Shown: positions 18,606 through 28,078, numbered from the stretch's first letter. The stretch is 64,000 nt of DNA from Jatrophihabitans sp. (GCA_036399055.1 DASWNX010000015.1:79242-143241), one strand, 5' to 3'. Notes: generated by a model from the letters alone, not told the origin. Numbers and translations are program-made.

Positions 18606-19292
18606 GTGATGAACCAAGAAGATCCGGTTGCCGCAGAGCAGGAGTCCGACATGACGACCCCAAGTCCGGCGCCTCAGGATGAGGCCGGTGCTGGCCCTGA
18701 CAAGCCAGCGCCGGGCTTCACCTTCGCCGACAAGCGAAAGATCAGCCCGGACGGCTCACCGGTGCCGCCGGCAGGCGGGGCGGCCACCCCGCCTGCCGGC
18801 GAGGCAGCGGCGGCCGAGACCGGCAGCGCCGGCGACCCGGCCGCCGCGCAGTCGCCCGATCCCCACGAGCTGCTGGCCGCCGAGCGGCTGGCAGACCTGC
18901 AACGCCTGCAGGCCGAGTACGCCAACTACCGCAAGCGGGTGGACCGCGACCGGGCGGTGAGCCGGGAGCTGGCGGTGGCCTCGGTGATCGAGTCGCTGCT
19001 TCCGGTGCTCGACGACATCCACCTGGCTCGCCAGCACGGCGACCTGGAGGCCGGCCCGCTGGCCAGCATCGCCGAGAAGCTGGAGACGACGCTGGCCAAG
19101 TACGGCGTCGAGCGCTTCGGCGAGCCGGGCGCCGCTTTCGACCCGGCGGTGCACGATGCGCTGATGCACGTCGAGGAGGAACTCGCCGAGGGCACCGAGG
19201 TCACCACCGTGGTGGGCGTGCTGCAGCCGGGGTACCGGATCGGCGACCGGGTGGTGCGCCCGGCGAGGGTCTCGGTCGCCGACCCCGCTTAG
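18606..19292 (+). CDS. grpE: nucleotide exchange factor GrpE
   Basis: GrpE (228 residues or slightly fewer) starts two bases after the dnaK stop. An acidic/Pro-Ala disordered N-terminus of about 75 residues leads into the coiled coil and core (LQRLQAEYANYRKRVDRDR, then VIESLLPVLDDIHLARQHGD). The beta domain contains VERFGEPGAAFDPAVHDALM and ends GYRIGDRVVRPARV. It releases ADP from DnaK. GTG 18606 and ATG 18609 are adjacent possible starts, and a later ATG at 18651 is also in frame. Confidence 0.96.
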   Translation: MMNQEDPVAAEQESDMTTPSPAPQDEAGAGPDKPAPGFTFADKRKISPDGSPVPPAGGAATPPAGEAAAAETGSAGDPAAAQSPDPHELLAAERLADLQRLQAEYANYRKRVDRDRAVSRELAVASVIESLLPVLDDIHLARQHGDLEAGPLASIAEKLETTLAKYGVERFGEPGAAFDPAVHDALMHVEEELAEGTEVTTVVGVLQPGYRIGDRVVRPARVSVADPA

Positions 19293-19331
19293 CGCGGGGT
19301 AGCGCCGATCCGCCCAGCGCGGGGTAGCGCC
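19291..19331 (+). repeat. 16-bp direct repeat in grpE-dnaJ spacer
   Basis: AGCGCGGGGTAGCGCC occurs at 19291-19306 and again at 19316-19331, starting at the grpE stop codon. The 130-base spacer to dnaJ is long for this operon and also contains a repeated GAAGCGACAG. The role is unknown. Confidence 0.7.
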
Positions 19332-19422
19332 AATACCATCTAGCGGGGTTCGGCAGCGTCACCGAAGCGACAGCAGCGCCATCGAAGCGACAGGGCAAGA
19401 GCAGTGAAGGAGGCATGACGTC

Positions 19423-20412
19423 ATGGCAAACCAGGATTGGTTCGACAGGGACTTCTACAAATCCCTCGGCGTCGCCTCTGACGCGACGGCGGCCGACGTC
19501 AAGAAGGCCTACCGCAAGCTGGCCAAGGATCTGCACCCGGACAAGAACCCCGGTGACGCCCAGGCCGAGAAGCGGTTCAAGGAGATCAGCGAGGCCTACT
19601 CGGTGCTGTCGGACCCCGACCAGCGCAAGGAGTACGACGCGGTACGGGCGATGAGTCACGGCCGAGCCCGTTTCACCGCTGGCAGCGGGCCTTCGGGCGG
19701 TTTCTCCGACGACGTGTTCTCCGGCTTCTTCAGCCGCCAGTCCGGGCGCCAGGCGCCGGGCGGCTTCAGCAACCAGGGCGGGAACATCAGCGTCGAGGAC
19801 CTGCTGTCGGGGATGTTCACCGGCGGCGGCGGCCCCGGTAACTTCGGGCAGGCGCCGCCTCGGGTCGGAACCGACGTCGAGGCCACCACGACGCTGACCT
19901 TCCGGCAGGCGGTCGAGGGTGACACCGTGAGCCTGCGGCGCGGTGACGGCTCGACGATCACCGCCCGGGTGCCGGCCGGTGTGAAGGACGGTCAGAAGAT
20001 CCGGCTGCGCGGTAAGGGCAATCCCGGCCCGGCCGGCAACGGTGACCTGATCCTGATCGTGTCGGTGCAGCCGCACCCGCTGTTCGGTCGATCAGGTGAT
20101 GACCTCACCGTGACGGTTCCGGTCACCTTCGCCGAGGCCGCCCTCGGCGCCCAGATCGCGGTGCCGACCTTCGACGGCTCGACGGTCACCCTCAAGCTGG
20201 CGCCCGGCACCCCGTCCGGCCGGGTGCTGCGGGTCAAGGGCAAGGGCGTCGCGCGCAAGGACGGCTCGGCAGGCGACCTGCTGGTCAACGTCTCGGTGGC
20301 GGTTCCGCAGAAGCTGGACGGCGCCGCCCGCGAGGCCGTCGAGGCTTATGCCGCGGCCACCGCGGGCGATGACCCTCGAGCCGGGTTGCTGGAGGCGGCG
20401 AGGTCGGCATGA
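19423..20412 (+). CDS. dnaJ: J-domain co-chaperone DnaJ, without zinc-finger domain
   Basis: The 329-residue protein has an N-terminal J domain (FYKSLGVASDATAADVKKAY, with HPD in LHPDKN), a Gly/Phe-rich linker, then two C-terminal beta domains (TTLTFRQAVEGDTVSL, IRLRGKGNPGPAGNGDLIL, LRVKGKGVARKDGSAGDLL). The four CxxCxGxG zinc motifs of class A DnaJ are absent, which makes it a class B (CbpA-type) J protein. It stimulates DnaK ATPase. A strong AAGGAGG site precedes the ATG. It overlaps hspR by four bases. Confidence 0.95.
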   Translation: MANQDWFDRDFYKSLGVASDATAADVKKAYRKLAKDLHPDKNPGDAQAEKRFKEISEAYSVLSDPDQRKEYDAVRAMSHGRARFTAGSGPSGGFSDDVFSGFFSRQSGRQAPGGFSNQGGNISVEDLLSGMFTGGGGPGNFGQAPPRVGTDVEATTTLTFRQAVEGDTVSLRRGDGSTITARVPAGVKDGQKIRLRGKGNPGPAGNGDLILIVSVQPHPLFGRSGDDLTVTVPVTFAEAALGAQIAVPTFDGSTVTLKLAPGTPSGRVLRVKGKGVARKDGSAGDLLVNVSVAVPQKLDGAAREAVEAYAAATAGDDPRAGLLEAARSA

Positions 20413-20849
20413 GCGCGCCACGGTTCGCCGAGTCGGCCGCGGTCTTCGTGATCTCGGTGGCGGCCGAGCTTGCCGGGATGCACCCGCAGACGCTGCGCCA
20501 GTACGACCGGCTCGGCCTGGTGTCACCGCACCGGACCCCAGGCCGTGGCCGCCGGTACTCCCCCCGTGACATCGAGCAGTTGCGTGAAGTGCAGCGGCTC
20601 TCGCAGGAGGAGGGCGTGAACCTGGCCGGCATCAAGCGCATCCTGGAGCTGGAGAACGAGGTGCACGCGCTGCGCACCAGGGTGGCCGAGGTCGAGGAGG
20701 ACCGCCGCCGCTCCAGCCGTCTGCAGTCCAAGCTGAGCGCCCGTCGGTTGTTCGCCGCCGGGCCGGCCGGCGACATCGTCTCGGTCCCGCTGAACCGGCC
20801 CTACACCAAATCGTCCGGTGAGCTGGTGGTCTGGCGACCGCGGAGCTGA
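20409..20849 (+). CDS. hspR: heat-shock repressor HspR (MerR family)
   Basis: The 146-residue MerR-type regulator has VFVISVAAELAGMHPQTLRQ, then YDRLGLVSPHRTPGRGRRYS, the winged HTH of HspR, followed by a coiled-coil dimerisation helix (GIKRILELENEVHALRTRVA). HspR represses the dnaK operon and clpB through HAIR operators with DnaK as co-repressor in Streptomyces and mycobacteria. HAIR-like sites precede both dnaK and clpB in this window. It starts within the dnaJ stop (ATGA). Confidence 0.96.
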   Translation: MSAPRFAESAAVFVISVAAELAGMHPQTLRQYDRLGLVSPHRTPGRGRRYSPRDIEQLREVQRLSQEEGVNLAGIKRILELENEVHALRTRVAEVEEDRRRSSRLQSKLSARRLFAAGPAGDIVSVPLNRPYTKSSGELVVWRPRS

Positions 20850-20881
20850 CCGCCTCGCTCACGCGAAGCTGACTGCCTCGC

Positions 20882-21622
20882 TCAGCGGGCCGGCTGGTGC
20901 GTATACCCAATAAGAATATGGGTGTTCAGCGCCGGCGCCCCGTCCAGCGGCGCACCCGGATCGGTCGGATCGACGCCACCTGCCGCGATCCGGTCCAGCG
21001 TCCGCAGCCCGACCGGCAGGATGCGCCCGAAGATGGTGTAGTTCGGCCGCAGCCTCGAGTCCTCATAGACCAGGAAGAACTGGCTGCCGTTGGTGTCCGG
21101 GCCGGCGTTGGCCATCGCCAGCGTGCCGCGGGCGTAGACCTTTCGCTGGCTGTCAGCCGGGTCGCCCGGCCAGACCGGCAGATCGGTCGGCAGCTCGTCG
21201 GCATACCGGTAGCCCGGTCCGCCCTCTCCGATGCCGCTCGGATCGCCGCACTGCAGCACCGACAGCGTCGGGTACGTCGTCAACCGATGGCAGCTGGTGT
21301 CGTCGTAGAACCCGGACGTGAGCAGGTGCAAGAAGCTCTGCACCGTGCACGGTGCCGCGGCCCGGTCCAGCAGCATCGGGATCGGTCCGCGGTTGGTGAC
21401 GAGGGTGACCAGCACCTTGCCGTGGTCGCGGGTGTCCGCAGGGTCCGGCGGCAGCGAGACCGGCCGGACCGCGGGGTCATCCGGGGTGGGCGTGTACTGG
21501 CACGGACCCTGGGTCGGGGCGCTCGGCGTGCCGCTGGCAACTGCCTCGGCGGTCGCGGGTGCGAGGGTGAGAAGCAGGGCGGCGGCGGCGATGAGGCTTG
21601 CGGTTCGGCGTGACTGCGGCAT
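20882..21622 (-). CDS. secreted cyclophilin-type peptidyl-prolyl isomerase
   Basis: The 246-residue protein has a Sec signal peptide (TASLIAAAALLLTLAPATAE) and a cyclophilin domain: VTLVTNRGPIPMLLDRAAAP, FLHLLTSGFYDDTSCHRL, LQCGDPSGIGEGGPGYRY, MANAGPDTNGSQFFLVYED and YTIFGRI. It would catalyse cis-trans isomerisation of prolyl bonds outside the membrane. No lipobox cysteine is visible near the signal, so it is probably soluble or loosely cell-wall-bound. It is convergent with hspR, with only about 30 bases between the stops. Confidence 0.92.
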   Translation of the reverse strand: MPQSRRTASLIAAAALLLTLAPATAEAVASGTPSAPTQGPCQYTPTPDDPAVRPVSLPPDPADTRDHGKVLVTLVTNRGPIPMLLDRAAAPCTVQSFLHLLTSGFYDDTSCHRLTTYPTLSVLQCGDPSGIGEGGPGYRYADELPTDLPVWPGDPADSQRKVYARGTLAMANAGPDTNGSQFFLVYEDSRLRPNYTIFGRILPVGLRTLDRIAAGGVDPTDPGAPLDGAPALNTHILIGYTHQPAR

Positions 21623-21709
21623 GACGGGATTCCTCCATCTCCGATGGGATGCCCGGATTGTCGCAGCTCGGGGCTAGCCTGAACAGCGGCGAGGTCTACA
21701 GGCGGGCGT

Positions 21710-22636
21710 TCAGCGGATGCTGTTGCCGATCTTCAGCAGCATCGCCTTGTCCAGCTGGGTGATGCCGGTGCCGTTGTAGGACTCCTGCATGATGGACCAC
21801 AGGTACGCGCCGTCCCGCCAGAAGATGCCGGTGTACTGGTAGAGGGCCGGATGGCCGAGGACGGTTTCCGGGCCCGGTGCCCGATCGAAGAGGGACGCGT
21901 CGTACGGCCCGCGGCTGATGCTGAACTTGCCCTTGCTGTTGGCGTAGGTACGGCGGTAGGACTCGACCCCGGTCGCCTCGCTCCAGTGCACACCCCGGTC
22001 GGTGAAACCGGCCGGCAGGTACGTCGCCCGCGGCACGGTGCTGGCCGCCAGCACCGGATGCCGCCGCCCGTCGGCGGCATCGACGAGCTGCCGCTTGCCG
22101 AGCGGCTCGTCGAGCACGACGGCAACCGGGTAATCCCCGAGCTCCCCCCGCCCGCCTGGCTCGGTGCAGATCAGTGAGTCCGGCGCAGGCCGCTGGTCGG
22201 ATTCGTAAGCGGTGGCGCTGATGACCACCCGGTCGGCGGTCTGCGAGGTGATCTCGGCCCGCAGCACCGGATAACCCTGGTCGCACCGCACCGACCCCTC
22301 CGGGAAGCGGTGGGTCACCACCACGGTCCTGCCGTCGTCCTGCAGGACCGCGCCGTTCCACGCGGCCTTGCCGAGCGGCCTGACCAGCTGGACGTCGGGG
22401 CGCGCAGGTGCGGAGTGTTCCCGGTGGTGGGCGCGCAGCAGGGTGATCAGCGGGATGACCAGCAGCAGCGCCGCCGCGACGGCCGGCCACACCCAGCGCC
22501 GCAGGCGGTGGCCGGGGTCGGAGGTGGCGACGGCAAGCATGCCCTCCAGCGGCGGGGCGGTGAAGTCCTGCTGCCAGTGCTGCCCCCGCCGGGTGAGCAG
22601 GTCGTCCAGCCGCTGGTCGTCGAAGTCGAGGGTCAT
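21710..22636 (-). CDS. single-pass membrane protein coupled to ECF sigma factor (putative anti-sigma or effector)
   Basis: The 308-residue protein has a cytoplasmic N-terminus of about 45 residues, one membrane helix (WPAVAAALLLVIPLITLL) and an extracytoplasmic domain of about 240 residues with no family I recognise (contains VVISATAYESDQRP and YTGIFWRDGAYLWSIM). It starts inside the stop codon of the sigma-factor gene (ATGA), so co-expression is certain. This topology fits an anti-sigma factor or surface sensor, but the zinc-binding HxxxCxxC motif of the ZAS class is absent. The function is inferred from context only. Confidence 0.75.
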   Translation of the reverse strand: MTLDFDDQRLDDLLTRRGQHWQQDFTAPPLEGMLAVATSDPGHRLRRWVWPAVAAALLLVIPLITLLRAHHREHSAPARPDVQLVRPLGKAAWNGAVLQDDGRTVVVTHRFPEGSVRCDQGYPVLRAEITSQTADRVVISATAYESDQRPAPDSLICTEPGGRGELGDYPVAVVLDEPLGKRQLVDAADGRRHPVLAASTVPRATYLPAGFTDRGVHWSEATGVESYRRTYANSKGKFSISRGPYDASLFDRAPGPETVLGHPALYQYTGIFWRDGAYLWSIMQESYNGTGITQLDKAMLLKIGNSIR

Positions 22637-23163
22637 CGGTAGTCCTCTCCGAGCAGGCTGCGGATCCGGCTACGCGCGTCGGACAGGGTCGACTTGACGG
22701 TGCCCTCGCTGCAGGCCATCACGGTCGCGACCTCGGCGACCGGCAGGCCGATGAAGTAGCGCAGGTTGACCGCCAACCGCTGCCGGGGTGGCAACGCGGC
22801 GACGGCCCGGTCCAGGTCCAGCTCGAGTGCCTGATCGACCGTAGGGGCCGGATGGTCGTCCTGGCCGGTGAAGGGCAGCGCGCGGATCCGGCGGTGGCTC
22901 TTGCGGGCCTGGTCGGCGGTGATCGCCAGCAGCCAGGCCCGGCTGGTACCGCGCGCGGGGTCGAACTGGGCCCGCTTGCGCCAGGCCGAGCTCAACGCCT
23001 CCTGGAGCACGTCCTCCCAGTCGGCGGTGTCGGACAACCGCCTGGCCAGGGCGGCCATCGCCGTCCAGTGCGGTCTCACCCAGTCGCCGAAGCCGGCCGG
23101 TGACGCGTCGAGGACGGTGCCCGTGGGTCGGCTCGTCGGCGCCGGGTCCGAAATGGCATACAC
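22633..23163 (-). CDS. ECF-type RNA polymerase sigma factor
   Basis: The 176-residue sigma factor has region 2 around WEDVLQEALSSAWRKRAQFD, then RAWLLAITADQARKSHRR, and region 4 with LPPRQRLAVNLRYFIGLPVA, then EVATVMACSEGTVKSTLSDA, the HTH. It directs RNA polymerase to a regulon that is not identifiable here. It is the first gene of a two-gene unit with the membrane partner, and divergent from clpB. Confidence 0.93.
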   Translation of the reverse strand: MYAISDPAPTSRPTGTVLDASPAGFGDWVRPHWTAMAALARRLSDTADWEDVLQEALSSAWRKRAQFDPARGTSRAWLLAITADQARKSHRRIRALPFTGQDDHPAPTVDQALELDLDRAVAALPPRQRLAVNLRYFIGLPVAEVATVMACSEGTVKSTLSDARSRIRSLLGEDYR

Positions 23164-23295
23164 ACCCCTATCTACCCGGACGGAAGCCGATCGGTTGGGT
23201 AGGCGCGGGCAGGTTCTGCCGATCTTCCCGACGCCTCAGCCTGTGACGAACTCCGCGGCGCCGCGACAAGGACAGGAATGCTCCCTCGCGCTAGA

Positions 23296-23316
23296 GTTGA
23301 GCGGAACAGACTCAAC
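23296..23316 (+). promoter_or_regulatory. HAIR operator upstream of clpB
   Basis: GTTGAGC-N7-ACTCAAC is a near-perfect inverted repeat with the HAIR spacing, 88 bases before the clpB ATG. It matches the site before dnaK in the core TTGAGC-N7-ACTCA, so HspR most likely controls both. Confidence 0.88.
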
Positions 23317-23403
23317 TTGTTCGCCGTTGAACCGAGCAGAGAACGCGCCAGGCGCCTCCGTCCCGAACATCCAGTCGAGCAAGCACAAGAGGTAGAGACA
23401 GCT

Positions 23404-25998
23404 ATGGACCTGACCACCCGCAGCCAGCAGGCCGTCTCCGCGGCCGTCCGGACAGCTGCCGACAAGGGCAACCCCGCCGTAGAGCCCGCCCACCTCGCGG
23501 CCGCCCTGCTCAGCGACGAGCAGGGGCTGGCGCGTCCGATGACGCAGGCGGTGGGCGTCGACCCGGCAAGGCTCACCCGGGAGATCGCCGCCCAGGTGGG
23601 CGCGCTTCCCGCGGCTGCCGGCTCGACGGTGTCGGCCCCGCAGCCGTCCCGAAACCTCTACAACGTCCTGGCCGCCGCCGAGCGGATCGCCAAGGACGCG
23701 ACCGACGAGTACGTCTCCGGCGAGCACCTGCTGCTCGCCCTGGCCGAGGTGCCCTCCGAGGTGGCGACCACGCTCGCCCGGCTGGGCGCCAATCCCACCG
23801 CGCTGCGCGCGGCGCTGACCCAGGTGCGCGGCTCGACCCGGGTCACCAGTCCGGATCCCGAGGGCACCTACCAGGCGCTGGAGAAGTACGGCGTGGACCT
23901 GACCGCCGCCGCCCGCGAGGGAAAGCTCGACCCGGTGATCGGGCGTGACTCCGAGATCCGCCGGGTGATCCAGGTGCTGTCCCGGCGCACCAAGAACAAC
24001 CCGGTGCTGATCGGTGAGCCCGGCGTCGGCAAGACCGCTGTCGTTGAGGGCCTGGCCCAGCGGATCGTCGCCGGTGACGTCCCCGAGTCCCTGCAGGGCA
24101 GGCGGCTGGTCTCCCTGGACCTGGGCGCGATGGTCGCCGGCGCCAAGTACCGCGGCGAGTTCGAGGAGCGGTTGAAGGCGGTGCTGACCGAGATCAAGGA
24201 CTCGGCCGGCCAGATCCTGACCTTCATCGACGAGTTGCACACCGTCGTCGGGGCCGGCGCGACCGGCGAGGGCGCGATGGACGCCGGCAACATGCTCAAG
24301 CCGATGCTGGCGCGCGGCGAGCTGCACATGGTCGGCGCGACCACGCTGGACGAGTTCCGCGAGCACATCGAGAAGGACCCTGCCCTGGAGCGCCGCTTCC
24401 AGCAGGTGCTGGTCGGCGAGCCGTCCGTCGAAGACACCATCGGCATCCTGCGCGGGCTGGCCGGCCGCTACGAGGCGCACCACAAGGTGCAGATCTCCGA
24501 CGGCGCCCTGGTGGCCGCGGCGACCCTGTCCGACCGTTACATCACCTCGCGGTTCCTGCCCGACAAGGCCATCGACCTCATCGACGAGGCCGCGTCCCGG
24601 CTCCGGATGGAGATCGACTCCCGGCCGGTCGAGATCGACGAGCTGCAGCGCTCGGTCGACCGGCTGAAGATGGAGGAGCTGGCGCTGTCCAAGGAGTCAG
24701 ACCCCGCCTCGGTGGCCCGGCTGGAGGTGCTGCGGGCTGAGCTGGCTGATCGGACCGAGTCCCTGGAGGCGTTGAACGCCCGGTGGGAGCGTGAGAAGTC
24801 CGGGCTGAACCGGGTCGGCGAGCTGAAGGAGAAGCTGGACGAGCTGCGCACCCAGGCCGAGCGGGCCCAGCGCGAAGGCGACTTCGAGACCGCGTCCCGG
24901 CTGATGTACGGCGAGATCCCGCAGACCGAGAAGGAGCTGGCCGAGGCGGCTGCCGTCGAGCAGCCGGCTGACGTGATGGTCAAGGAAGAGGTCACCGCCG
25001 ACGACATCGCCGAGGTGGTCAGCGCCTGGACCGGCATCCCGGCGGGCCGGCTGATGGAAGGTGAGACCGCCAAGCTGCTGCGGATGGAGGAGGGGCTGGC
25101 CCTGCGGGTGAAGGGCCAGAAGCAGGCCGTGCAGGCCGTCTCGGACGCGGTTCGCCGGGCCCGGGCCGGCATCAGCGACCCGAACCGGCCGACCGGCTCG
25201 TTCCTCTTCCTGGGCCCGACCGGTGTCGGAAAGACCGAGCTGGCCAAGGCGCTGGCCGCGTTCCTGTTCGACGACGAGCGGGCGATGGTCCGCATCGACA
25301 TGAGCGAGTACTCCGAGAAGCACTCGGTGGCCCGGCTGGTCGGCGCCCCGCCCGGCTACGTCGGCTACGACGAGGGCGGTCAGCTGACCGAGGCGGTGCG
25401 CCGCCGGCCGTACTCGGTGGTGCTGTTCGACGAGGTCGAGAAGGCGCATTCAGACGTCTTCGACGTCCTGCTGCAGGTGCTCGATGACGGCCGGCTGACC
25501 GATGGCCAGGGGCGGACGGTGGACTTCCGCAACGTCATCCTGGTGCTGACCTCGAACCTGGGATCGCACATCCTGGTCTCGGAGCTGGACGACATGCTGA
25601 AGAAGGACGCGGTGATGGACGCCGTCCGGTCGCACTTCAAGCCGGAGTTCTTGAACCGCCTCGACGACATCGTGGTGTTCGACCCGCTGACCACCGCCGA
25701 GCTGGCCGGCATCGTCGACGTGCAGTTGGGCCTGCTGCAGAACCGGTTGGCCGGCCGCCGGCTGGTGCTGCAGGTGACCGAGGCGGCCCGGGAGTGGCTG
25801 TCGATCAACGGTTTCGACCCGATGTACGGGGCTCGACCGCTGCGCCGGTTGATCCAGACCGCGATCGGGGACCGGCTGGCTAAGGCGCTGATCGCCGGCG
25901 AGATCACCGATGGCGATCAGGTGCAGATCGACGTCACCGAGGACCGGTCGGCTCTGACCGTCTCGGCCCCGTCGGTGGCCGAGATCGTTGTCGGGTAA
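23404..25998 (+). CDS. clpB: ATP-dependent chaperone ClpB
   Basis: The 864-residue Hsp100 disaggregase has an N-terminal ClpN repeat domain (residues 1-145) and a first AAA+ module with [18 protein letters not shown] and Walker B TFIDELHT. The coiled-coil M domain (about 400-520, [20 protein letters not shown]) follows. The second AAA+ module has [15 protein letters not shown] and [15 protein letters not shown], and the C-terminal domain has [20 protein letters not shown]. It works with DnaK/DnaJ/GrpE to resolubilise aggregates. ATG 23404 gives the normal family N-terminus ([15 protein letters not shown]). It is likely regulated by HspR. Confidence 0.97.
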   Translation: MDLTTRSQQAVSAAVRTAADKGNPAVEPAHLAAALLSDEQGLARPMTQAVGVDPARLTREIAAQVGALPAAAGSTVSAPQPSRNLYNVLAAAERIAKDATDEYVSGEHLLLALAEVPSEVATTLARLGANPTALRAALTQVRGSTRVTSPDPEGTYQALEKYGVDLTAAAREGKLDPVIGRDSEIRRVIQVLSRRTKNNPVLIGEPGVGKTAVVEGLAQRIVAGDVPESLQGRRLVSLDLGAMVAGAKYRGEFEERLKAVLTEIKDSAGQILTFIDELHTVVGAGATGEGAMDAGNMLKPMLARGELHMVGATTLDEFREHIEKDPALERRFQQVLVGEPSVEDTIGILRGLAGRYEAHHKVQISDGALVAAATLSDRYITSRFLPDKAIDLIDEAASRLRMEIDSRPVEIDELQRSVDRLKMEELALSKESDPASVARLEVLRAELADRTESLEALNARWEREKSGLNRVGELKEKLDELRTQAERAQREGDFETASRLMYGEIPQTEKELAEAAAVEQPADVMVKEEVTADDIAEVVSAWTGIPAGRLMEGETAKLLRMEEGLALRVKGQKQAVQAVSDAVRRARAGISDPNRPTGSFLFLGPTGVGKTELAKALAAFLFDDERAMVRIDMSEYSEKHSVARLVGAPPGYVGYDEGGQLTEAVRRRPYSVVLFDEVEKAHSDVFDVLLQVLDDGRLTDGQGRTVDFRNVILVLTSNLGSHILVSELDDMLKKDAVMDAVRSHFKPEFLNRLDDIVVFDPLTTAELAGIVDVQLGLLQNRLAGRRLVLQVTEAAREWLSINGFDPMYGARPLRRLIQTAIGDRLAKALIAGEITDGDQVQIDVTEDRSALTVSAPSVAEIVVG

Positions 25999-26036
25999 CG
26001 GCGCCGGTCGCCAAGGACGCTTTCAGGCGAGCGCGG

Positions 26037-26708
26037 TCACTCGGGTTGGGCGGCGGGCAGCACGCCCAGCCACCGGGTGACGCTTGCCTGGTAGCACAGG
26101 GCCAGCATGCTGAGGCTGAGCAGCGCGAAGCCCGCCGGCGCCAGGTCGGTCACCGCGGCCTGCAACCACCAGAATGCGCACAGGGTGATAACCGTCCAGC
26201 CCGCGATGGTGATCACCAGCCGGCCTATCAGCCGACCGGTCAGCAACGAGACGCCGCCGACTGCAAGCCAGGCCCCGAGGACGAAGTTCAGCAGCGCCAG
26301 CAGCAGGTAACTGGAGTCGCTGCCCTGGTAGAACGAGCGGTCCGGCGCCCCGAACTCGTCCTGCAGGCTGACGATCGCCAGCAGCAGCAGGCCGAAGAGT
26401 CCCAGCGCCGCGCCGAGGCCGATCGCGATGATGCCGGCCATGACCGCCGGCACGGGAGTGCGGTTGCCGGCCGGCAGCTGGCCGTGATCGGGCGTAGAAC
26501 CCCAACGGGGCGTGGCCTGGGCCACCGGACGGGGCTCGCTGGACGCCCCGCCGGCCTGGGGCGAGGCGGGCGGGCCGGCCGCCTGGCCTGGACGCCCCGC
26601 CTGAGCGCTATACGGGTCGGTCAGCGCGCCCCGGTAGGGGTCAGGCGGCCGGGTGGTGGCCAGCTCGCGGGCGTCACGGCGCGCTCTCTTACCTTCAGCC
26701 GCCATCAT
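26037..26708 (-). CDS. hypothetical four-helix membrane protein with disordered N-terminus
   Basis: A 223-residue protein. The first 85 residues are Pro/Ala/Gly-rich and basic, and the remainder has about four membrane helices (VMAGIIAIGLGAALGLFGLL, SYLLLALLNFVLGAWLAVGG, VITIAGWTVITLCAFWWLQA, GFALLSLSMLALCYQ). I recognise no family. It is convergent with clpB and divergent from the RDD gene, whose N-terminus is also Pro-rich and unstructured. The exact start is uncertain because two Met codons are adjacent. Confidence 0.7.
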   Translation of the reverse strand: MMAAEGKRARRDARELATTRPPDPYRGALTDPYSAQAGRPGQAAGPPASPQAGGASSEPRPVAQATPRWGSTPDHGQLPAGNRTPVPAVMAGIIAIGLGAALGLFGLLLLAIVSLQDEFGAPDRSFYQGSDSSYLLLALLNFVLGAWLAVGGVSLLTGRLIGRLVITIAGWTVITLCAFWWLQAAVTDLAPAGFALLSLSMLALCYQASVTRWLGVLPAAQPE

Positions 26709-26852
26709 GATGTCAACGCTAGTCGCCGTTCTTGGCGCTGCGGGTGCCCGGCCGGCTGGTTTGGCGATAGGTTTTGCGGGCAGCAGCCGATGGGCACGTC
26801 GATGACTCAGCGGACTTGTTCGGCGTAGCCGACACTAAGCAAGGGGAAAGCC

Positions 26853-27638
26853 ATGACGCAGTGGGGCACCGGCCCGAACGGGGAATCAGGCGACGAACAG
26901 CCGGCTCAACCCGACCCGTGGGCGAAGCCGTCCGGCGCTCAGCAGCCGGCACAACCTGACCCGTGGGCGCAGCCGCCCGGCGGGTCTCAGCAGCCGGCTC
27001 AACCCGACCCGTGGGCGCAGCCGCCCGGCGGCGGTCAGCAGCAGCCCGGTTACGGCCAGCAGCCCGGTTACGGCCAGCCGCAGCCGGGGCAGACCGATCC
27101 GTGGGCGCAGCCGCCCGGCAATCAGCCGCCCGGTTACGGCCAGCCGCAGGGTTACGGCCAGCCGCCCGCCTACGGCCAGCCGCAGGGCTACTACCCGCCA
27201 GCACCTGGTTACAACCAGCCTGGCGCGATGGCAGGCACAGGCGCGGTGGCCAGCATGGGCACCCGATTCGGCGCCTTCGTCATCGACATCGTCATCCTGG
27301 CGATCATCAACTTCATCGTCGGCGCCGTGTTCGCCTCGGCCGGCGGCAACGACGGTGTGAGCTCCCTGCTGCAGCTGATCATCGCCTTCGGATACTTCGG
27401 CTACCTGATCGGCGTCAACCAGCAGACGCTCGGCATGCGGCTGCTCAACATCCGGGTCGTCGACGCCACCACCGGTGGCCCGATCGGCATCGGCCGGGGA
27501 CTGCTGCGCTACCTGGTGCAGATCCTCACCGGCATGCTGTGCCTGGTGGGTTACTTCTCCCCGTTCTTCGACAAGACCAAGCGATACCAGGGCTGGCACG
27601 ACAAGGCCGCCGGCGATTTCGTCGTCCGGGCCGGCTAG
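26853..27638 (+). CDS. RDD family membrane protein with Pro/Gln/Gly repeat N-terminus
   Basis: A 261-residue protein. About 120 N-terminal residues consist of degenerate repeats (QPAQPDPWAQPPGG, then GYGQP units). The RDD domain follows, with MGTRFGAFVIDIVILAIINF (the R and D residues), a second helix region and GMRLLNIRVVDATTGGPIGI. The family is membrane-bound with unclear transport or stress roles. The repeat tail should be cytoplasmic and disordered. AGGGGAAAG precedes the ATG. It is followed by the DUF2752 gene after 14 bases, suggesting an operon of membrane proteins. Confidence 0.9.
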   Translation: MTQWGTGPNGESGDEQPAQPDPWAKPSGAQQPAQPDPWAQPPGGSQQPAQPDPWAQPPGGGQQQPGYGQQPGYGQPQPGQTDPWAQPPGNQPPGYGQPQGYGQPPAYGQPQGYYPPAPGYNQPGAMAGTGAVASMGTRFGAFVIDIVILAIINFIVGAVFASAGGNDGVSSLLQLIIAFGYFGYLIGVNQQTLGMRLLNIRVVDATTGGPIGIGRGLLRYLVQILTGMLCLVGYFSPFFDKTKRYQGWHDKAAGDFVVRAG

Positions 27639-27652
27639 CTCCCGCTGGTCCG

Positions 27653-28057
27653 ATGATCGCCGCGCGTCTCGGGCACAGGGCTGCTCCCGTCCTCATGGCG
27701 GGGGCGGCCCTGGCTGCCGGCGCGGCGCTGTGGTTCGTCGATCCGAGCACCCGGGGGATCCCGCTGTGCCCGCTGCACGCGATGACCGGCCTGTGGTGCC
27801 CGTTCTGCGGCAGCACCCGAGCCAGCCACGCGCTGATCCACGCCGAGCTGGCCAACGCCTTGCGCTACAACGCGTTGTTCGTGGCAGCGCTGCCGCTGCT
27901 GGCGCCGCTCTGGTGGCGACGGTTGCGCTCACCCGATCCGCGCCCGGCTGCCCGTCCGCTGCCTCGTCCGGTGTTCTGGGCGGGAATCGCCCTGGTGTTG
28001 GCGTTCGGCGTGGTGCGCAACCTGGGCGTGGGCCGCTGGCTGGCGCCGCCGTCCTGA
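27653..28057 (+). CDS. DUF2752 family membrane protein
   Basis: The 134-residue protein begins MIAARLGHRAAPVLMAGAAL and carries the DUF2752 signature CPLHAMTGLWCPFCGSTRAS (Cys, TGL, CPxCG, TRA) between the first and second of three membrane helices. The function of the family is unknown; it is widespread in actinobacteria and Bacteroidetes. Start ATG 27653 is chosen because the longer frame overlaps the RDD gene. It lies between the RDD and 28079 genes on the same strand. Confidence 0.88.
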   Translation: MIAARLGHRAAPVLMAGAALAAGAALWFVDPSTRGIPLCPLHAMTGLWCPFCGSTRASHALIHAELANALRYNALFVAALPLLAPLWWRRLRSPDPRPAARPLPRPVFWAGIALVLAFGVVRNLGVGRWLAPPS

Positions 28058-28078
28058 GCCGCCGGTAGGCTCGTCGGG

